64,000 nucleotides of DNA, taken from the NCBI GenBank assembly GCA_022009975.1, contig CP091733.1, positions 761,001-825,000 of the forward strand, read 5' to 3'. Source of the stretch: Phocaeicola vulgatus (GTDB lineage Bacteria > Bacteroidota > Bacteroidia > Bacteroidales > Tannerellaceae). Within the stretch, counting starts at the first letter, position 1, and each line of letters begins with the position of its first letter. The position numbers were made by a program, and so were the translations under genes. Under the pieces are notes generated by a model. That model saw only the letters and a list, made by a program, of their open reading frames with translations. It did no database searches and had not been told where the DNA came from. This document shows, in pieces, positions 49,528 through 59,239 of this stretch.

Positions 49528-50340
49528 ATGAAATTGATTTTTTTTAGCATGGCGAGCGGAAGCAGTGGCAATTGCTACTACTTGGGCACTCCGGAGTATG
49601 GAATACTGATTGATGCAGGAATCAGTATCCGTACAATCAAAAAGGTGCTGAAAGACCGCTCGGTGGACATGTCTCAAATCATGGGAGTGCTCGTCACCCA
49701 TGACCATGCCGACCATATCAAGACGGTTGGTTATTTAGGCGAGAAGTTGAATATCCCGGTCTTTTCCACAGAAGGAGTGCATCAGGGCATTGCCAAGAGC
49801 CGGTATGTCGAGGAGACTTTGTGTTCTTCGAAAAGAATCATAGAGAAGGAAAAACCGTTTAAGATAAAAGATTTTGAGATAACGGCCTTTCCCGTCCCGC
49901 ATGATAGTACGGATAGTGTCGGATTCCATATCGTGTTTGGCGACCAGCGTTTTACCATTGCGACTGACATGGGGCATATTACAGATACTGTAGGGAAATA
50001 TATCGGCATGGCTAACCATCTTGTGCTGGAAGCCAATTATGATGAAGAGATGTTGAAGTTTGGAACATATCCTCAGTTCTTAAAGGAACGTGTGGCAAGC
50101 CCGACTGGGCATTTGAGCAACAGGGAGGCTGCCGAGTTTTTAGCGACCCATTACATCCCGGAACTGAAAGATATTTGGTTATGCCATTTGAGCCGGGACA
50201 ACAACCATCCGGAGCTGGCTTATAAAACAGTAGACATCCGATTGTTCGAGGAGGGCATACGGGTAGGAAAGGATGTGCAATTGGTGGCACTGAAGCGTAC
50301 AACTCCTTCCGATGTTTATGAATTTGACGCAGAAATTTGA
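49528..50340 (+). CDS. MBL-fold metallo-hydrolase (YycJ/WalJ-like)
   Basis: 270 residues. It starts MKLIFFSMASGSSGNCYYLG, a hallmark of the YycJ group, followed by the metal motif VTHDHADHIKTVGYL, the second site FTIATDMGHIT and HLVLEANYDEEMLK. Members are two-metal hydrolases, suggested to be exonucleases in DNA repair; the substrate is not certain. Cytosolic. It lies 24 bp after ansA. Confidence 0.9.
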   Translation: MKLIFFSMASGSSGNCYYLGTPEYGILIDAGISIRTIKKVLKDRSVDMSQIMGVLVTHDHADHIKTVGYLGEKLNIPVFSTEGVHQGIAKSRYVEETLCSSKRIIEKEKPFKIKDFEITAFPVPHDSTDSVGFHIVFGDQRFTIATDMGHITDTVGKYIGMANHLVLEANYDEEMLKFGTYPQFLKERVASPTGHLSNREAAEFLATHYIPELKDIWLCHLSRDNNHPELAYKTVDIRLFEEGIRVGKDVQLVALKRTTPSDVYEFDAEI

Positions 50341-50441
50341 TGGCATACCGTTCGCTATTAAATCTTTTCATGGGATAGAACTGACTATCAATAGAAAAGA
50401 AGAATGCGTGAAAGAAATTAGTAAAAAAAGCGCATGAATTC

Positions 50442-50472
50442 TTGGATAGAAAAAATAAAGTCCATATCTTTG
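50442..50472 (+). promoter_or_regulatory. Promoter of the tRNA-Lys cluster
   Basis: TTG at 50442-50444, 20 nt, TATCTTTG at 50465-50472. It lies 31 bp before the first tRNA, the same distance as for the initiator tRNA. Confidence 0.8.
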
Positions 50473-50503
50473 TGCCCGCAATCAAGGAGATGATTGCAGG
50501 AAT

Positions 50504-50576
50504 GACTTCGTAGCTCAGTTGGTAGAGCAAATGACTCTTAATCATTGGGTCGAGGGTTCGAGCCCCTCCGAGGTCA
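50504..50576 (+). tRNA. tRNA-Lys (CTT), copy 1
   Basis: 73 nt. The acceptor GACTTCG pairs with CGAGGTC (one T-G pair), the anticodon stem AATGA/TCATT surrounds the loop CTCTTAA (anticodon CTT), and the T arm is GAGGG-TTCGAGC-CCCTC. The discriminator is A; CCA is not encoded. Confidence 0.95.
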
Positions 50577-50597
50577 CATAAAAGAACGGACAGAAAT

Positions 50598-50670
50598 GAC
50601 TTCGTAGCTCAGTTGGTAGAGCAAATGACTCTTAATCATTGGGTCGAGGGTTCGAGCCCCTCCGAGGTCA
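50598..50670 (+). tRNA. tRNA-Lys (CTT), copy 2
   Basis: Identical to copy 1 over all 73 nt and starting exactly 94 bp later, with a near-identical 21-nt spacer. Confidence 0.95.
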
Positions 50671-50691
50671 CATAAAAGAAGCGAACGAAAT

Positions 50692-50764
50692 GACTTCGTA
50701 GCTCAGTTGGTAGAGCAAATGACTCTTAATCATTGGGTCGAGGGTTCGAGCCCCTCCGAGGTCA
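50692..50764 (+). tRNA. tRNA-Lys (CTT), copy 3
   Basis: Identical to copies 1 and 2, again 94 bp further on. It ends the cluster. Confidence 0.95.
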
Positions 50765-50787
50765 CGAATTTGAAGAACTGTTTAGTT

Positions 50788-50826
50788 AAAGCCTTTTACA
50801 GATACAAGTCTGTGAGAGGCTTTTTT
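50788..50826 (+). terminator. Terminator of the tRNA-Lys cluster
   Basis: AAAGCCTTTTACAGA and TCTGTGAGAGGCTT form a stem with some mismatches, followed by TTTTTT. Confidence 0.75.
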
Positions 50827-50884
50827 AATTTGTGTTAGATGTGAAAATCAAAGACATTTGTTTTTGGCTTCGTGTAAAATAGAT

Positions 50885-50892
50885 TACTTTTG
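50885..50892 (+). promoter_or_regulatory. -7 box of the DUF4199 gene
   Basis: TACTTTTG fits TAnnTTTG. Transcription from about 50899 would exclude the GTG at 50895 and supports the ATG at 50919. Confidence 0.5.
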
Positions 50893-50918
50893 TAGTGAAT
50901 GAGATTTTTAGAAGAAAT

Positions 50919-51440
50919 ATGGAAAATGTGAATAATTCATTGATTCAAGCCTCCATGAGATATGGATTCCCTTTAGGAATGTTTTGGGTATTCAAGTATC
51001 TTTTTTACATGGGGAGCTTGAAATATCCTTTTTTGGTCACAATCTATTGGGGCATGTCTTTCGTTGTTCCCTATTTGGCATACTTGTTGACGAAAAAATA
51101 CAGGAACGATTTGGGAGGTAATATCAGTTTCTTCCGGGCATGGCAGTTCGGGATATTTATCTACTTCTTTGCGGCATTGATTGTGGCAGTCATGCATTAC
51201 ATCTTCTATCGTTTCGTGGCACCGCCTGATTTCGTCAAGTCTGCCATTAATCAGACTTTGGAGTCGTTGGCTCAGTTGCAGGCCGATTCGAAAGTGATAC
51301 AATCAGTCAAATCCTTGGATTTTTCGCCTATTCACATGGCTTTACAAGGAATTTTGAATAATGTTTTTTACGGCATTATATTTTCTATTCCGGTAGCTGC
51401 ATTGCTATGCCGGAATAACCAGACGGGTTCTGTGAAATAA
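50919..51440 (+). CDS. DUF4199 membrane protein
   Basis: 173 residues with four likely membrane helices (FPLGMFWVFKYLFYMGSLKY, LVTIYWGMSFVVPYLAYLLT, WQFGIFIYFFAALIVAVMHY and a C-terminal ILNNVFYGIIFSIPVAALLC). This is the DUF4199 pattern, common in Bacteroidetes and of unknown role. It usually precedes a GT2 gene, as here (30 bp downstream), so a shared membrane process is likely but unproven. Confidence 0.82.
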   Translation: MENVNNSLIQASMRYGFPLGMFWVFKYLFYMGSLKYPFLVTIYWGMSFVVPYLAYLLTKKYRNDLGGNISFFRAWQFGIFIYFFAALIVAVMHYIFYRFVAPPDFVKSAINQTLESLAQLQADSKVIQSVKSLDFSPIHMALQGILNNVFYGIIFSIPVAALLCRNNQTGSVK

Positions 51441-51469
51441 AAAGAAGGAAATTAACAAATAAACATAAA

Positions 51470-52418
51470 ATGGATATATCAGTTGTCATACCGTTGTATA
51501 ACGAGGCAGAATCTCTTCCGGAGTTGTTCTCATGGATTGAGCGTGTGATGGATGAACATCATTTTACCTATGAAGTCATATTTGTGGATGATGGCAGTAC
51601 GGATGATTCATGGAAGATAATAGAATGCTTTAAGCAACAGTCTGCTTGCGTGCATGGCATTCGCTTCCGTCGTAATTATGGAAAATCCCCTGGTTTGCAT
51701 TGCGGATTTCAGAGGGCAAAAGGTGACGTGGTCATTACCATGGATGCCGATTTGCAAGACAGTCCGGATGAAATCCCCGAATTGTACCGCATGATAGTGG
51801 AAGACGGATACGATTTGGTGTCAGGATGGAAGAAGAAACGCTATGACCCATTGTCAAACGATTCCTACGAAACTGTTTAATGCGACTGCACGAAAGTTCT
51901 CCGGGATACATAACCTGCATGACTTCAACTGCGGATTGAAAGCGTATAAGAATATTGTGGTGAAGAATATAGAGATATATAACGACATGCACCGTTATAT
52001 TCCTTATTTGGCGAAAATAGCAGGCTTTAATAAAATAGGGGAAAAAGTCGTGCATCACCAAGCCCGTAAATATGGTAAGACAAAATTTGGTTTGGATCGT
52101 TTTGTAAACGGTTATTTGGATTTGATTACATTATGGTTCACATCCAAGTTTGGAAAGAAGCCGATGCACTTCTTTGGATTATGGGGAAGTGTGATGTTCT
52201 TTCTTAGTTTCCTTTCTTTGGTAGTGGTTTTGGGTGCAAAATTATTCTCATTGTGGGCTGGTTCGCCACGTCCTTTGGTGGCAAGTTCGCCATTCTTTTA
52301 TATTGCTTTGACGGGAATGGTGTTAGGAACCCAAATGTTTTTGTCTGGTTTCGTTGGAGAGTTAATATCTCGAAACTCCCCCAACCGGAATAATTATAAG
52401 ATTTCAGATGAAATTTAA
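51470..52418 (+). CDS. Family 2 glycosyltransferase with C-terminal membrane helices (one frameshift)
   Basis: About 316 residues when joined. The GT-A domain has SVVIPLYNEAESLPELFSWI, VIFVDDGSTDDSWKII and the metal motif TMDADLQDSPDEIPELY. After DCDFNCGLKAY-like HDFNCGLKAYKNIVVKN come two membrane helices (MFFLSFLSLVVVLGAKLFSL; FFYIALTGMVLGTQMFLSGF). This is the dolichol-phosphate-mannose-synthase-like group that loads a sugar onto polyprenyl phosphate. The break at about 51857 is a lost A: TTGTCAAACG reads LSNDSYETV, while AAAACG gives LSKTIPTKLFNATARKFSG. Confidence 0.9.
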
Positions 52419-52420
52419 AT

Positions 52421-52984
52421 ATGTCGTTTATTGAAATCGTATTGCTGGCAATCGGACTGTCTATGGACAGTCTGGCTGTTTCAGCTACTTCAGGGGCAAT
52501 CTTGAAGCGTTGTGCTTACATTCATATAGCGAAGATTGCTTTTGTTTTGGCATTTTTCCAAGCTGCATTTACATTGGGCGGTTATCTTTTAGGATTTAGT
52601 TTTCTCCGGTACATAGAGGAAATCGACCATTGGATAGCTTTCGGCTTGTTGCTTTATTTAGGCGGCAGGATGATTTACGAAAGCTTCCAGGAAAAAGAAG
52701 AGGATGGGAAAATGAATCCGCTTTGCTTGAAAACGCTATGTGGATTAGGTGTTGCGACCAGCATAGATGCGTTGGCGGTAGGAGTGTCGTTGGCGATGTT
52801 ACAGACATCTTTATATGTAGTCTTGCTTACAATTGCAGCAGTAACGTTCCTTTTTTCCGTGTTTGGTGTCTGTTTTGGCAGTCATGTCGGAGGTAAGTTC
52901 GATTTCAAATTGGATTTGGTCGGCGGGCTTATATTGATAGGAATAGGAGTAAAGATTTTGATTGAACATCTTTTCCTTAGTTGA
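52421..52984 (+). CDS. mntP: Manganese efflux pump MntP
   Basis: 187 residues with six membrane helices. The two internally related halves carry the conserved aspartates: LSMDSLAVSATSGA near the start and GVATSIDALAVGVSLAM in the middle. The family exports Mn2+ from the cytosol. It starts 2 bp after the GT2 stop. No yybP-ykoY riboswitch is visible, since there is no leader of its own. Confidence 0.94.
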   Translation: MSFIEIVLLAIGLSMDSLAVSATSGAILKRCAYIHIAKIAFVLAFFQAAFTLGGYLLGFSFLRYIEEIDHWIAFGLLLYLGGRMIYESFQEKEEDGKMNPLCLKTLCGLGVATSIDALAVGVSLAMLQTSLYVVLLTIAAVTFLFSVFGVCFGSHVGGKFDFKLDLVGGLILIGIGVKILIEHLFLS

Positions 52985-53022
52985 GAAAGCTGCGGTACTT
53001 TTTCATTTAAACTAATCCCGGC

Positions 53023-53084
53023 AAAAGCATACTACCTTTTTCTGAAAAGCATACTACCTTTTCCCAAAAAGCATACTACCTTTT
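53023..53084. repeat. Triple direct repeat with 22-bp period
   Basis: AAAAGCATACTACCTTTT occurs identically at 53023-53040, 53045-53062 and 53067-53084, separated by 4-bp spacers. It lies in the 214-bp gap between mntP and the TonB receptor stop. The rest of the gap shows no gene. Confidence 0.9.
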
Positions 53085-53198
53085 GGAAAAGAGGTCGTGT
53101 CTCGGATAATTTAGCTCTTATGATATTTCTTATACTTTGTCTTTACCCAATTAACAAGGTGCCGGGGGTTTGTTTCCACTAATAATAGTGGCGCTCCT

Positions 53199-55642
53199 TT
53201 AGAAATCCACAATTAATCGTGCATTTATTTGTCTTCCGGTCAAATAATTCGGAATGGCGAATTGGTTTTGATCTGCGCGGGTTATCCAGTAATAAGAATT
53301 TACGTTCTTCATATCCAAAAGGTTGAAAACGTCAACTCCCAACCATATGCTTTTGACATATTTAAGGAACGACCGTTCGTGGATAGCATCCCCTTTTGCT
53401 ATCAGCTCATAGGAAACACCCATGTCTACTCGTTTATATGCAGGAGTCCTAAAGAAGCCATCTTCATATCCTTTATTGGGGATTGTCACAGGAAGTCCAC
53501 CCGATAACACACCTTTCAAATTCAGCTTGACACGTTCATATCCGGGGAAGTAGTCTTGGAAGAAAAGGCTGATATTATATCCCGGACTGTTTGGAAGCGG
53601 GGCTTTTGTCTTCTCCCGGATGGTTTGTTCTGATTTCATCAAGGATAAGCTAATCCATGAATCTGTTCCCGGTACAAATTCTCCGAAGAATTTCAAGTCG
53701 ATGCCGGCAGCATAACCCGAAGCGCAATTCTCTCCGTAATAACGGACCTTTACGTTGTCGATGGTGTATGGAACCAAATTGTTCAGTTTTTTGCAGTAAA
53801 GTTCAGTTGTCAATTTGAAATTCCTTCCAGACGCTTTGAACGTATAATCTCCGCCTGCGATGATATGTATGGATTGTTGGGACTTTAGGTTGCTGTTAAG
53901 TTTGACGACATCGTTCCCGTTTCCATCCGTCTCAATCAAGCGCAATTCTTTGTAAAAAGGTGATTGATAATAGAGACCGGACGCCAATCTGAATGTCAGT
54001 TGCTGGTTGAAATTGGGTACAAATCCAAATGAAATACGGGGACTGACGATGAATTCTTTGTTATAACTCCAATAACTGCCACGCACACCTCCAACCAATG
54101 TGAACAACCCTTGCTTGGTCCGGAACTTGAAAGCATCTTGCACATAAGAAGAGAAGCGGGTACTTTCCAACTCGTTCTTTGAATAAAGATTGGATATCAA
54201 GTTGACCCCGTTGCCCGTATGAGGCAAAGAGTAGCCGGAGGAGTCCCGTTTTTCCCATTCGACAATCTTGTCGTTTATTTTTTCTTGCTGCACTTGAACT
54301 CCCCAGCGAAGCGTGTTGTTCCATAAACGGGCAGAGCCATAATGTCCTACATTCATAATATTGGAGTGGAGACGGTTCCTGGCATGTTCTTGATAACGTC
54401 CAACGGACAAAGCGGAACTTCCCGCGTCCAAGCCGGAATTGTTCTCCGTCCCGTCGCTTAGCCAATATTCACCCATGATGTCATAACGCTCGTCTTCTTG
54501 GCTGTCGAATGCGGAAGCTTGCACGCCCAACTCCACATCGTTTTTGGGCTTATAAGCAAGGGTCAATGCTCCAAACAAAGTTTGGAACTTGTCGTTTCGT
54601 TGCTGTTAGGAAAATAGACTGTGAACTTTTGAGTGTTTTCGACAGTACCAAAACTGGTTTCCCTGCTATGAGGCGTAAAACGATATTTGTTTGTGGCAAT
54701 ATTCCCCAAGAATGTCGCTTCCCATTTGGGGGAAAATTGGAAAGTCATGTAGCTTTGCGCATCCATGAAACGAGGATCATATTCAGCGTCCGTGTCCATT
54801 GTCCCCAATAATGATTTCCCGCTCTTGTATCTGAATCCGGTTACCTGAGTGAATTTCCCTGTCGAGCTTCCTATGGATACATTACCACCCAAGAGGCTGG
54901 CAGAAGCACTTCCCTCGAACTGTTTAGGCTTTTTGTACCGGATATCCAAAACCGAGCTCATTTTATCTCCATACCGGGCTTCGAATCCTCCGGCTGAGAA
55001 ATTGACCTCTTCTGTCAAGTCCGGGTTGACGAAGCTTAGTCCCTCTTGTTGTCCTGAACGAATCAATAGAGGCCTGAATACTTCAATGCCATTCACATAG
55101 ACAATGTTTTCGTCATAACTTCCGCCCCTGACCGAATATTGTGAACTTAGTTCGTTGTTGGACGAGACTCCGGCAAAAGTGACCACCAAGCTTTCGATGC
55201 TTCCACCTGCAGGGTCCGGCAATAATTTTACTTTGTCCGCTTGCATGGTTTCCATGGTCGAGGTCTGCTTCCGGATAGCAGTAACCGAAAATTCCCCCAA
55301 GTCGATGGAAGAATAATTCATTTGCACATTCAAGCGCAGGTCTGCTTGCAAAGAAGGGACAATTCGTTCGGCTTTGTTATATCCAATACAAGAATAAAGG
55401 AAAACAACCGAATCGCCTGTTGCGACATTCAAAGAGTAGAATCCTTTCTCGTTTGTCATGGTTCCGTTCAAGGTGTTCTTAACCAAAACGTTGACCAATT
55501 CTAACGGGTTGCCTTCCGCATCACGGATATAACCCGTTACTTTTACTCGCTTTTGGGCAAAAAGCGGGAGAGAAAATAGGATGAATAGCCATAAAGCTAC
55601 GATACGAACCATCATATATGTTGCTGATTTACCTTGTTTCAT
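53199..55642 (-). CDS. TonB-dependent outer-membrane receptor (one frameshift)
   Basis: About 814 residues when joined. The signal peptide (IVALWLFILFSLPLFAQ) is followed by a carboxypeptidase-like domain (VKVTGYIRDAEGNPLELVNV), a plug (YSVRGGSYDENIVYVNGIEV) and a barrel ending LTGRQINARLIVDF. It lacks the SusC VVVGYG box and a SusD partner, so it is an ordinary TonB receptor; the ligand is unknown. The break near 54597 is a lost A in AACAGCAACGAAACGAC: as written the frame ends NETTSSKLCLEH, while the other frame gives RNDKFQTLFGALTLAYKPK. ATG codons at 55642 and 55612 are both possible. Confidence 0.9.
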
Positions 55643-55749
55643 TATATAATTACTTGTAATAACGTCAAAAAAGGAGAAAGCGTATAAATGCTCTGATATT
55701 TATTCCTATCTTTGTCCGATATGTAATTTTTTTTGCAAAGATAGAAATA

Positions 55750-56310
55750 ATGAAAGATTTCGCATCATTAATTAAGAACAGAAGAAGTACACGTAAGTTT
55801 ACAAGCCAACTATTGAATCCGGATCAAGTGGCTGCTATATTAAAAGCGGGGTTGATGTCTCCCGCTTCCAAGAGAAAGAATCCTTGGCAGTTTGTTGTCA
55901 TTGAAGATAAAGAGATGCTTGAAAAATTGTCTCTTTGCAAGCCCCATGGCGCAGCTTTCCTGGAAGGTTGTGCATTGGCAGTCGTGGTTTTAGCCAATGT
56001 GATGGAGAGTGATGTGTGGATAGAAGATGCCTCTATCGCTTCCATTATGATGCAGCTTCAGGCAGAAGATTTAGGATTGGGAAGCTGTTGGTGTCAAATC
56101 CGGAACCGGCAGACAGAAAGTGAAGAGGATTCCGCCCAATATATCCGCGGATTGTTGGATATCCCTTATCAAATGGAGGTATTGTCTGTCATAGGATTCG
56201 GTTATAAAGAGAAGCCGGGCAACCCTTTTGACGAATCTCGTTTACAATGGGAAAAGATTCATTTGGGCAAATTCACTTTGCCTGAAGAACCAAAAGCAAG
56301 CGAAGAATGA
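55750..56310 (+). CDS. Nitroreductase-family FMN oxidoreductase
   Basis: 186 residues. FMN-binding start IKNRRSTRKFTSQLLNPDQV, then LMSPASKRKNPWQFVVIEDK, DASIASIMMQLQAEDLGLGS and VLSVIGFGYKEKPGNPF. It probably reduces nitro or quinone compounds with NAD(P)H; the substrate is unknown. TATCTTTG at 55707-55714 is a suitable -7 box. The gene overlaps DUF2520 by 4 bp and opens the run DUF2520-kdsC-maf. Confidence 0.88.
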   Translation: MKDFASLIKNRRSTRKFTSQLLNPDQVAAILKAGLMSPASKRKNPWQFVVIEDKEMLEKLSLCKPHGAAFLEGCALAVVVLANVMESDVWIEDASIASIMMQLQAEDLGLGSCWCQIRNRQTESEEDSAQYIRGLLDIPYQMEVLSVIGFGYKEKPGNPFDESRLQWEKIHLGKFTLPEEPKASEE

Positions 56311-57083
56311 AAGTGGTGATGGTGGGTGCTGGCAATTTGGCGACACGCTTGTCATTGGCGATGTCCCGTTTGCCGCAAATCCAGATAGTGCAAGTTTATA
56401 GCCATACACAAATCCATGCGGGAGAGTTGGCTGGGTGTTTGAATGCTGTGGCTTGTGATGACCCAACCCAAATCCGGACAGATGCGGACTTGTATCTCTT
56501 TTCCTTAAAAGACACAGCATTGGAAGGCATTGCAGCCTCCATTCCTGCGAACGGCGGACTTTGGATTCATACGGCAGGAAGCATGCCGATGGAACTGTTT
56601 GCCAATTACACGAAAAGATATGGAGTCTTGTATCCTTTACAGACCTTTTCCAAACAAAGAGAGGTTGATTTTGCCTCTATTCCTCTTTTTTTGGAATGCA
56701 AACAAGAGGCGGATTGTCCAATATTGGAAGGCTTGGCAAGAGAGCTTTCTAATGATGTGCGCTTTTTGTCTTCCGAATTGCGCAGGCATTTGCATCTGGC
56801 TGCTGTTTTTGCTTGTAATTTCACCAACCACATGTATGTTTTGGCAGGTCAAATATTAAGAGACACCGGCATTCCAGAGGATGTGTTGCTTCCTCTTATG
56901 GATGAGACAGCAGCTAAAGTCCACAGGATGCCGGCAAAAGAAGCGCAAACAGGTCCAGCCATCCGTTATGACGAGAATGTGATACGGAAGCATCTGGATT
57001 TATTGGCAGAGATGAACAGGCCCGAAATGTCGGCTGTTTATCAGTTGTTAAGTCAGAGTATTCATCAATATTCAAAGAAATGA
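56307..57083 (+). CDS. DUF2520 Rossmann-fold protein
   Basis: 258 residues. The dinucleotide-binding start [20 protein letters not shown] is followed by a 6-phosphogluconate-dehydrogenase-like helical C-terminus ([20 protein letters not shown]). The family is annotated as Rossmann-like/DUF2520, related to F420-dependent oxidoreductases, without a known reaction. It overlaps its neighbours by 4 bp at both ends (ATGA type), which shows translational coupling with the nitroreductase and kdsC. Confidence 0.88.
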   Translation: MKVVMVGAGNLATRLSLAMSRLPQIQIVQVYSHTQIHAGELAGCLNAVACDDPTQIRTDADLYLFSLKDTALEGIAASIPANGGLWIHTAGSMPMELFANYTKRYGVLYPLQTFSKQREVDFASIPLFLECKQEADCPILEGLARELSNDVRFLSSELRRHLHLAAVFACNFTNHMYVLAGQILRDTGIPEDVLLPLMDETAAKVHRMPAKEAQTGPAIRYDENVIRKHLDLLAEMNRPEMSAVYQLLSQSIHQYSKK

Positions 57084-57601
57084 GCAGTATTAATTACGAT
57101 TTGAAGAAGATAAAGGCTTTTGTCTTTGATGTGGATGGCGTTCTTTCCCGGGATGTTGTCTCATTGCATCCTAATGGCGATCCCATGCGGACAGTGAATA
57201 TAAAAGACGGTTATGCTCTTCAGCTTGCCGTCAAGTTGGGATATGCCGTTGCTATTATCACAGGAGGATATACGGAATCGGTTCGGATCCGATTTTCCCG
57301 ACTGGGAATAACACATATATATATGAAGAGTGCTGTGAAAATTCACGATTATCATGATTTTCTACAGAAAACAGGAGTCCAGCCGGAAGAGGTGATTTAT
57401 TGCGGTGACGATATTCCTGATTATCATGTGATGAAAGAGGCAGGTTTGCCGGTTGCCCCGGCAGATGCGGCACCGGAAATAAAACAAATAGCCAAGTATA
57501 TTTCCCGTTTCAACGGGGGAGACGGAGTTGCCCGTGATGTGATCGAGCAAACGTTGAAAGCTCAGGATTGTTGGATGCAGGGAGAGGCTTTTGGTTGGTA
57601 A
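57080..57601 (+). CDS. kdsC: KdsC-type HAD phosphatase (3-deoxy-D-manno-octulosonate 8-phosphate phosphatase)
   Basis: 173 residues, the short cap-less C0 HAD form. Motif I is [12 protein letters not shown], motif II AIITGG, motif [14 protein letters not shown]. The tetrameric enzyme removes phosphate from KDO 8-phosphate in lipopolysaccharide synthesis. Motif [12 protein letters not shown] near the end matches KdsC. kdsA/kdsB are not seen here. Confidence 0.9.
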   Translation: MSSINYDLKKIKAFVFDVDGVLSRDVVSLHPNGDPMRTVNIKDGYALQLAVKLGYAVAIITGGYTESVRIRFSRLGITHIYMKSAVKIHDYHDFLQKTGVQPEEVIYCGDDIPDYHVMKEAGLPVAPADAAPEIKQIAKYISRFNGGDGVARDVIEQTLKAQDCWMQGEAFGW

Positions 57602-57614
57602 ATAAAGGAAGTTT

Positions 57615-58187
57615 ATGTTAGAACAATACCATATTATATTAGGTTCCAATTCTCCGCGCCGCAGAGAGTTGCTTGCAGGATTGGATTTGGATTTTGAGGT
57701 GAAAGTGATATCCGGATTGAAGGAAACTTATCCAGACTCTTTACAGCCTGAAGAAATTCCTCTCTTTTTGTCTAAACTGAAAGCGGAAGCTTATATTCCG
57801 GATTTGCATGATGATACATTGTTGATCACGGCTGACACAGTGGTATGGAATGGGAATAGCGTGATAGGAAAACCGGAAGACAGGAATGAAGCCATTGAGA
57901 TGTTGAAGAGTTTGTCCGGTCATGAACATTATGTCGTGACCGGTGTTTGCTTGACGACGACCCGGAAGCAGAAGGCTTTTTCTGTAACTTCAACCGTCCG
58001 GTTTGCCACTTTGACGGAGGAGGAAATTACCTATTATGTGGATAAATACAAACCATTCGACAAAGCGGGAGCTTATGGGATACAGGAATGGATAGGTTAT
58101 GTGGGTGTTGAAAGCATAACAGGAAGTTTTTATAATGTCATGGGATTGCCGGTCCAGCGGCTATATCAAGAATTAAAAGGATTTTAA
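57615..58187 (+). CDS. maf: Maf-family nucleotide pyrophosphatase
   Basis: 190 residues. Family motifs are ILGSNSPRRRELLAGLDLDF, LLITADTVVWNGNSVIGKPE, KPFDKAGAYGIQEWIGYVGV and SITGSFYNVMGLPV. It hydrolyses dTTP/UTP or modified nucleotides to monophosphates, a house-cleaning activity. It starts 13 bp after kdsC in the same run. Confidence 0.94.
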   Translation: MLEQYHIILGSNSPRRRELLAGLDLDFEVKVISGLKETYPDSLQPEEIPLFLSKLKAEAYIPDLHDDTLLITADTVVWNGNSVIGKPEDRNEAIEMLKSLSGHEHYVVTGVCLTTTRKQKAFSVTSTVRFATLTEEEITYYVDKYKPFDKAGAYGIQEWIGYVGVESITGSFYNVMGLPVQRLYQELKGF

Positions 58188-58202
58188 AAGAGAAAGTTAG
58201 TG

Positions 58203-59233
58203 ATGGAAGATATGTCTATTATTTTACCAGCAGAATGGGTTAAGCAGAGCGCAGTGCAGTTGACTTGGCCTCATGAAGAGACGGACTGGGCTCCGATATT
58301 GGACGAAGTGGTTCCTTGTTTCGTGTCCATTGCCAAAGAAATCATGAAACGTGAGAATTTATTGATTGTTTGCCCGGATGCAGCTGTGGTCAAACAGCAA
58401 TTAGGGGAATATGATGAGAGCCGTGTCCGCTTTGCAGAAATGGAGACGAATGACACGTGGGCAAGAGATCACGGTGGAATTTCAGTGGTTGATTCATTTG
58501 GATTGACGCTTTATGATTTCCTGTTTAATGGCTGGGGAATGAAATTTGCAGCAGCAAAGACAATTTGATTACACGGACTTTAGCTGCGGACGGTTTCTTT
58601 ACGGATCAGGTCCAGGTTGCGAATATGGCTCCATTCGTCTTAGAAGGCGGAAGCATCGAATCGGATGGAAAAGGGACATTGATGACAACTGCTGAATGTC
58701 TGCTTTCCGTCAACCGGAATGAGTATCTGCATAGAGAGGAGATAGAGAATTACCTGAAAGAGGTATTCGGGTTGAAAAGGATATTATGGATAGAAAACGG
58801 CTATTTGGCAGGTGATGACACGGACAGCCATGTGGATACTTTGGCTCGCTTTTGCAATGAACATACGATTGCATACGTCCAATGTCTCGATGAATCGGAT
58901 GAACACTATGATGAGTTGAAAGCAATGGAAAAAGAGATAATGGATTTCCGCCAAGAGAATGGAGAACCTTATCAATTGATTGCTCTGCCGATGGCTGACA
59001 AAGTGGAATGGCAAGGTGAACGTTTGCCAGCGACTTATGCGAATTTCTTGATTATGAATGGGGCTGTCTTGGTGCCGTTCTATGATTCGCCTAAAGATGA
59101 GCAGGCTCGTTCTCTATTGCAGGAAGCATTCCCGGACCGGGAAGTCGTGGGTGTGAATTGTTTGCCATTAATTAAACAACATGGGTCTTTGCATTGTGTG
59201 ACGATGCAGTACCCGGAAGGATTTATAAAATAA
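58203..59233 (+). CDS. aguA: Agmatine deiminase (one frameshift)
   Basis: About 344 residues when joined. EWVKQSAVQLTWPHEETDWA, METNDTWARDHGGISVVDSF, FVLEGGSIESDGKGTLMTTA, WIENGYLAGDDTDSHVDTLA and the catalytic cysteine in KQHGSLHCVTMQYPEG mark the peptidyl-arginine-deiminase fold. It converts agmatine to N-carbamoylputrescine and ammonia. The break near 58559 is a lost A: GCAAAGAC ends FAAAKTI, while GCAAAAGAC reads FAAAKDNLITRTLAADGFF. The ATG at 58203 is used. aguB follows 6 bp later. Confidence 0.93.
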
Positions 59234-59239
59234 GACAGG

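Noticed and set aside
50504..50764. Tandem repeat as a mobile array
   Set aside because: The 94-bp units are complete tRNA-Lys genes with their spacers.
53023..53084. CRISPR-like array
   Set aside because: Only three units with 4-bp spacers, no cas genes and no leader.
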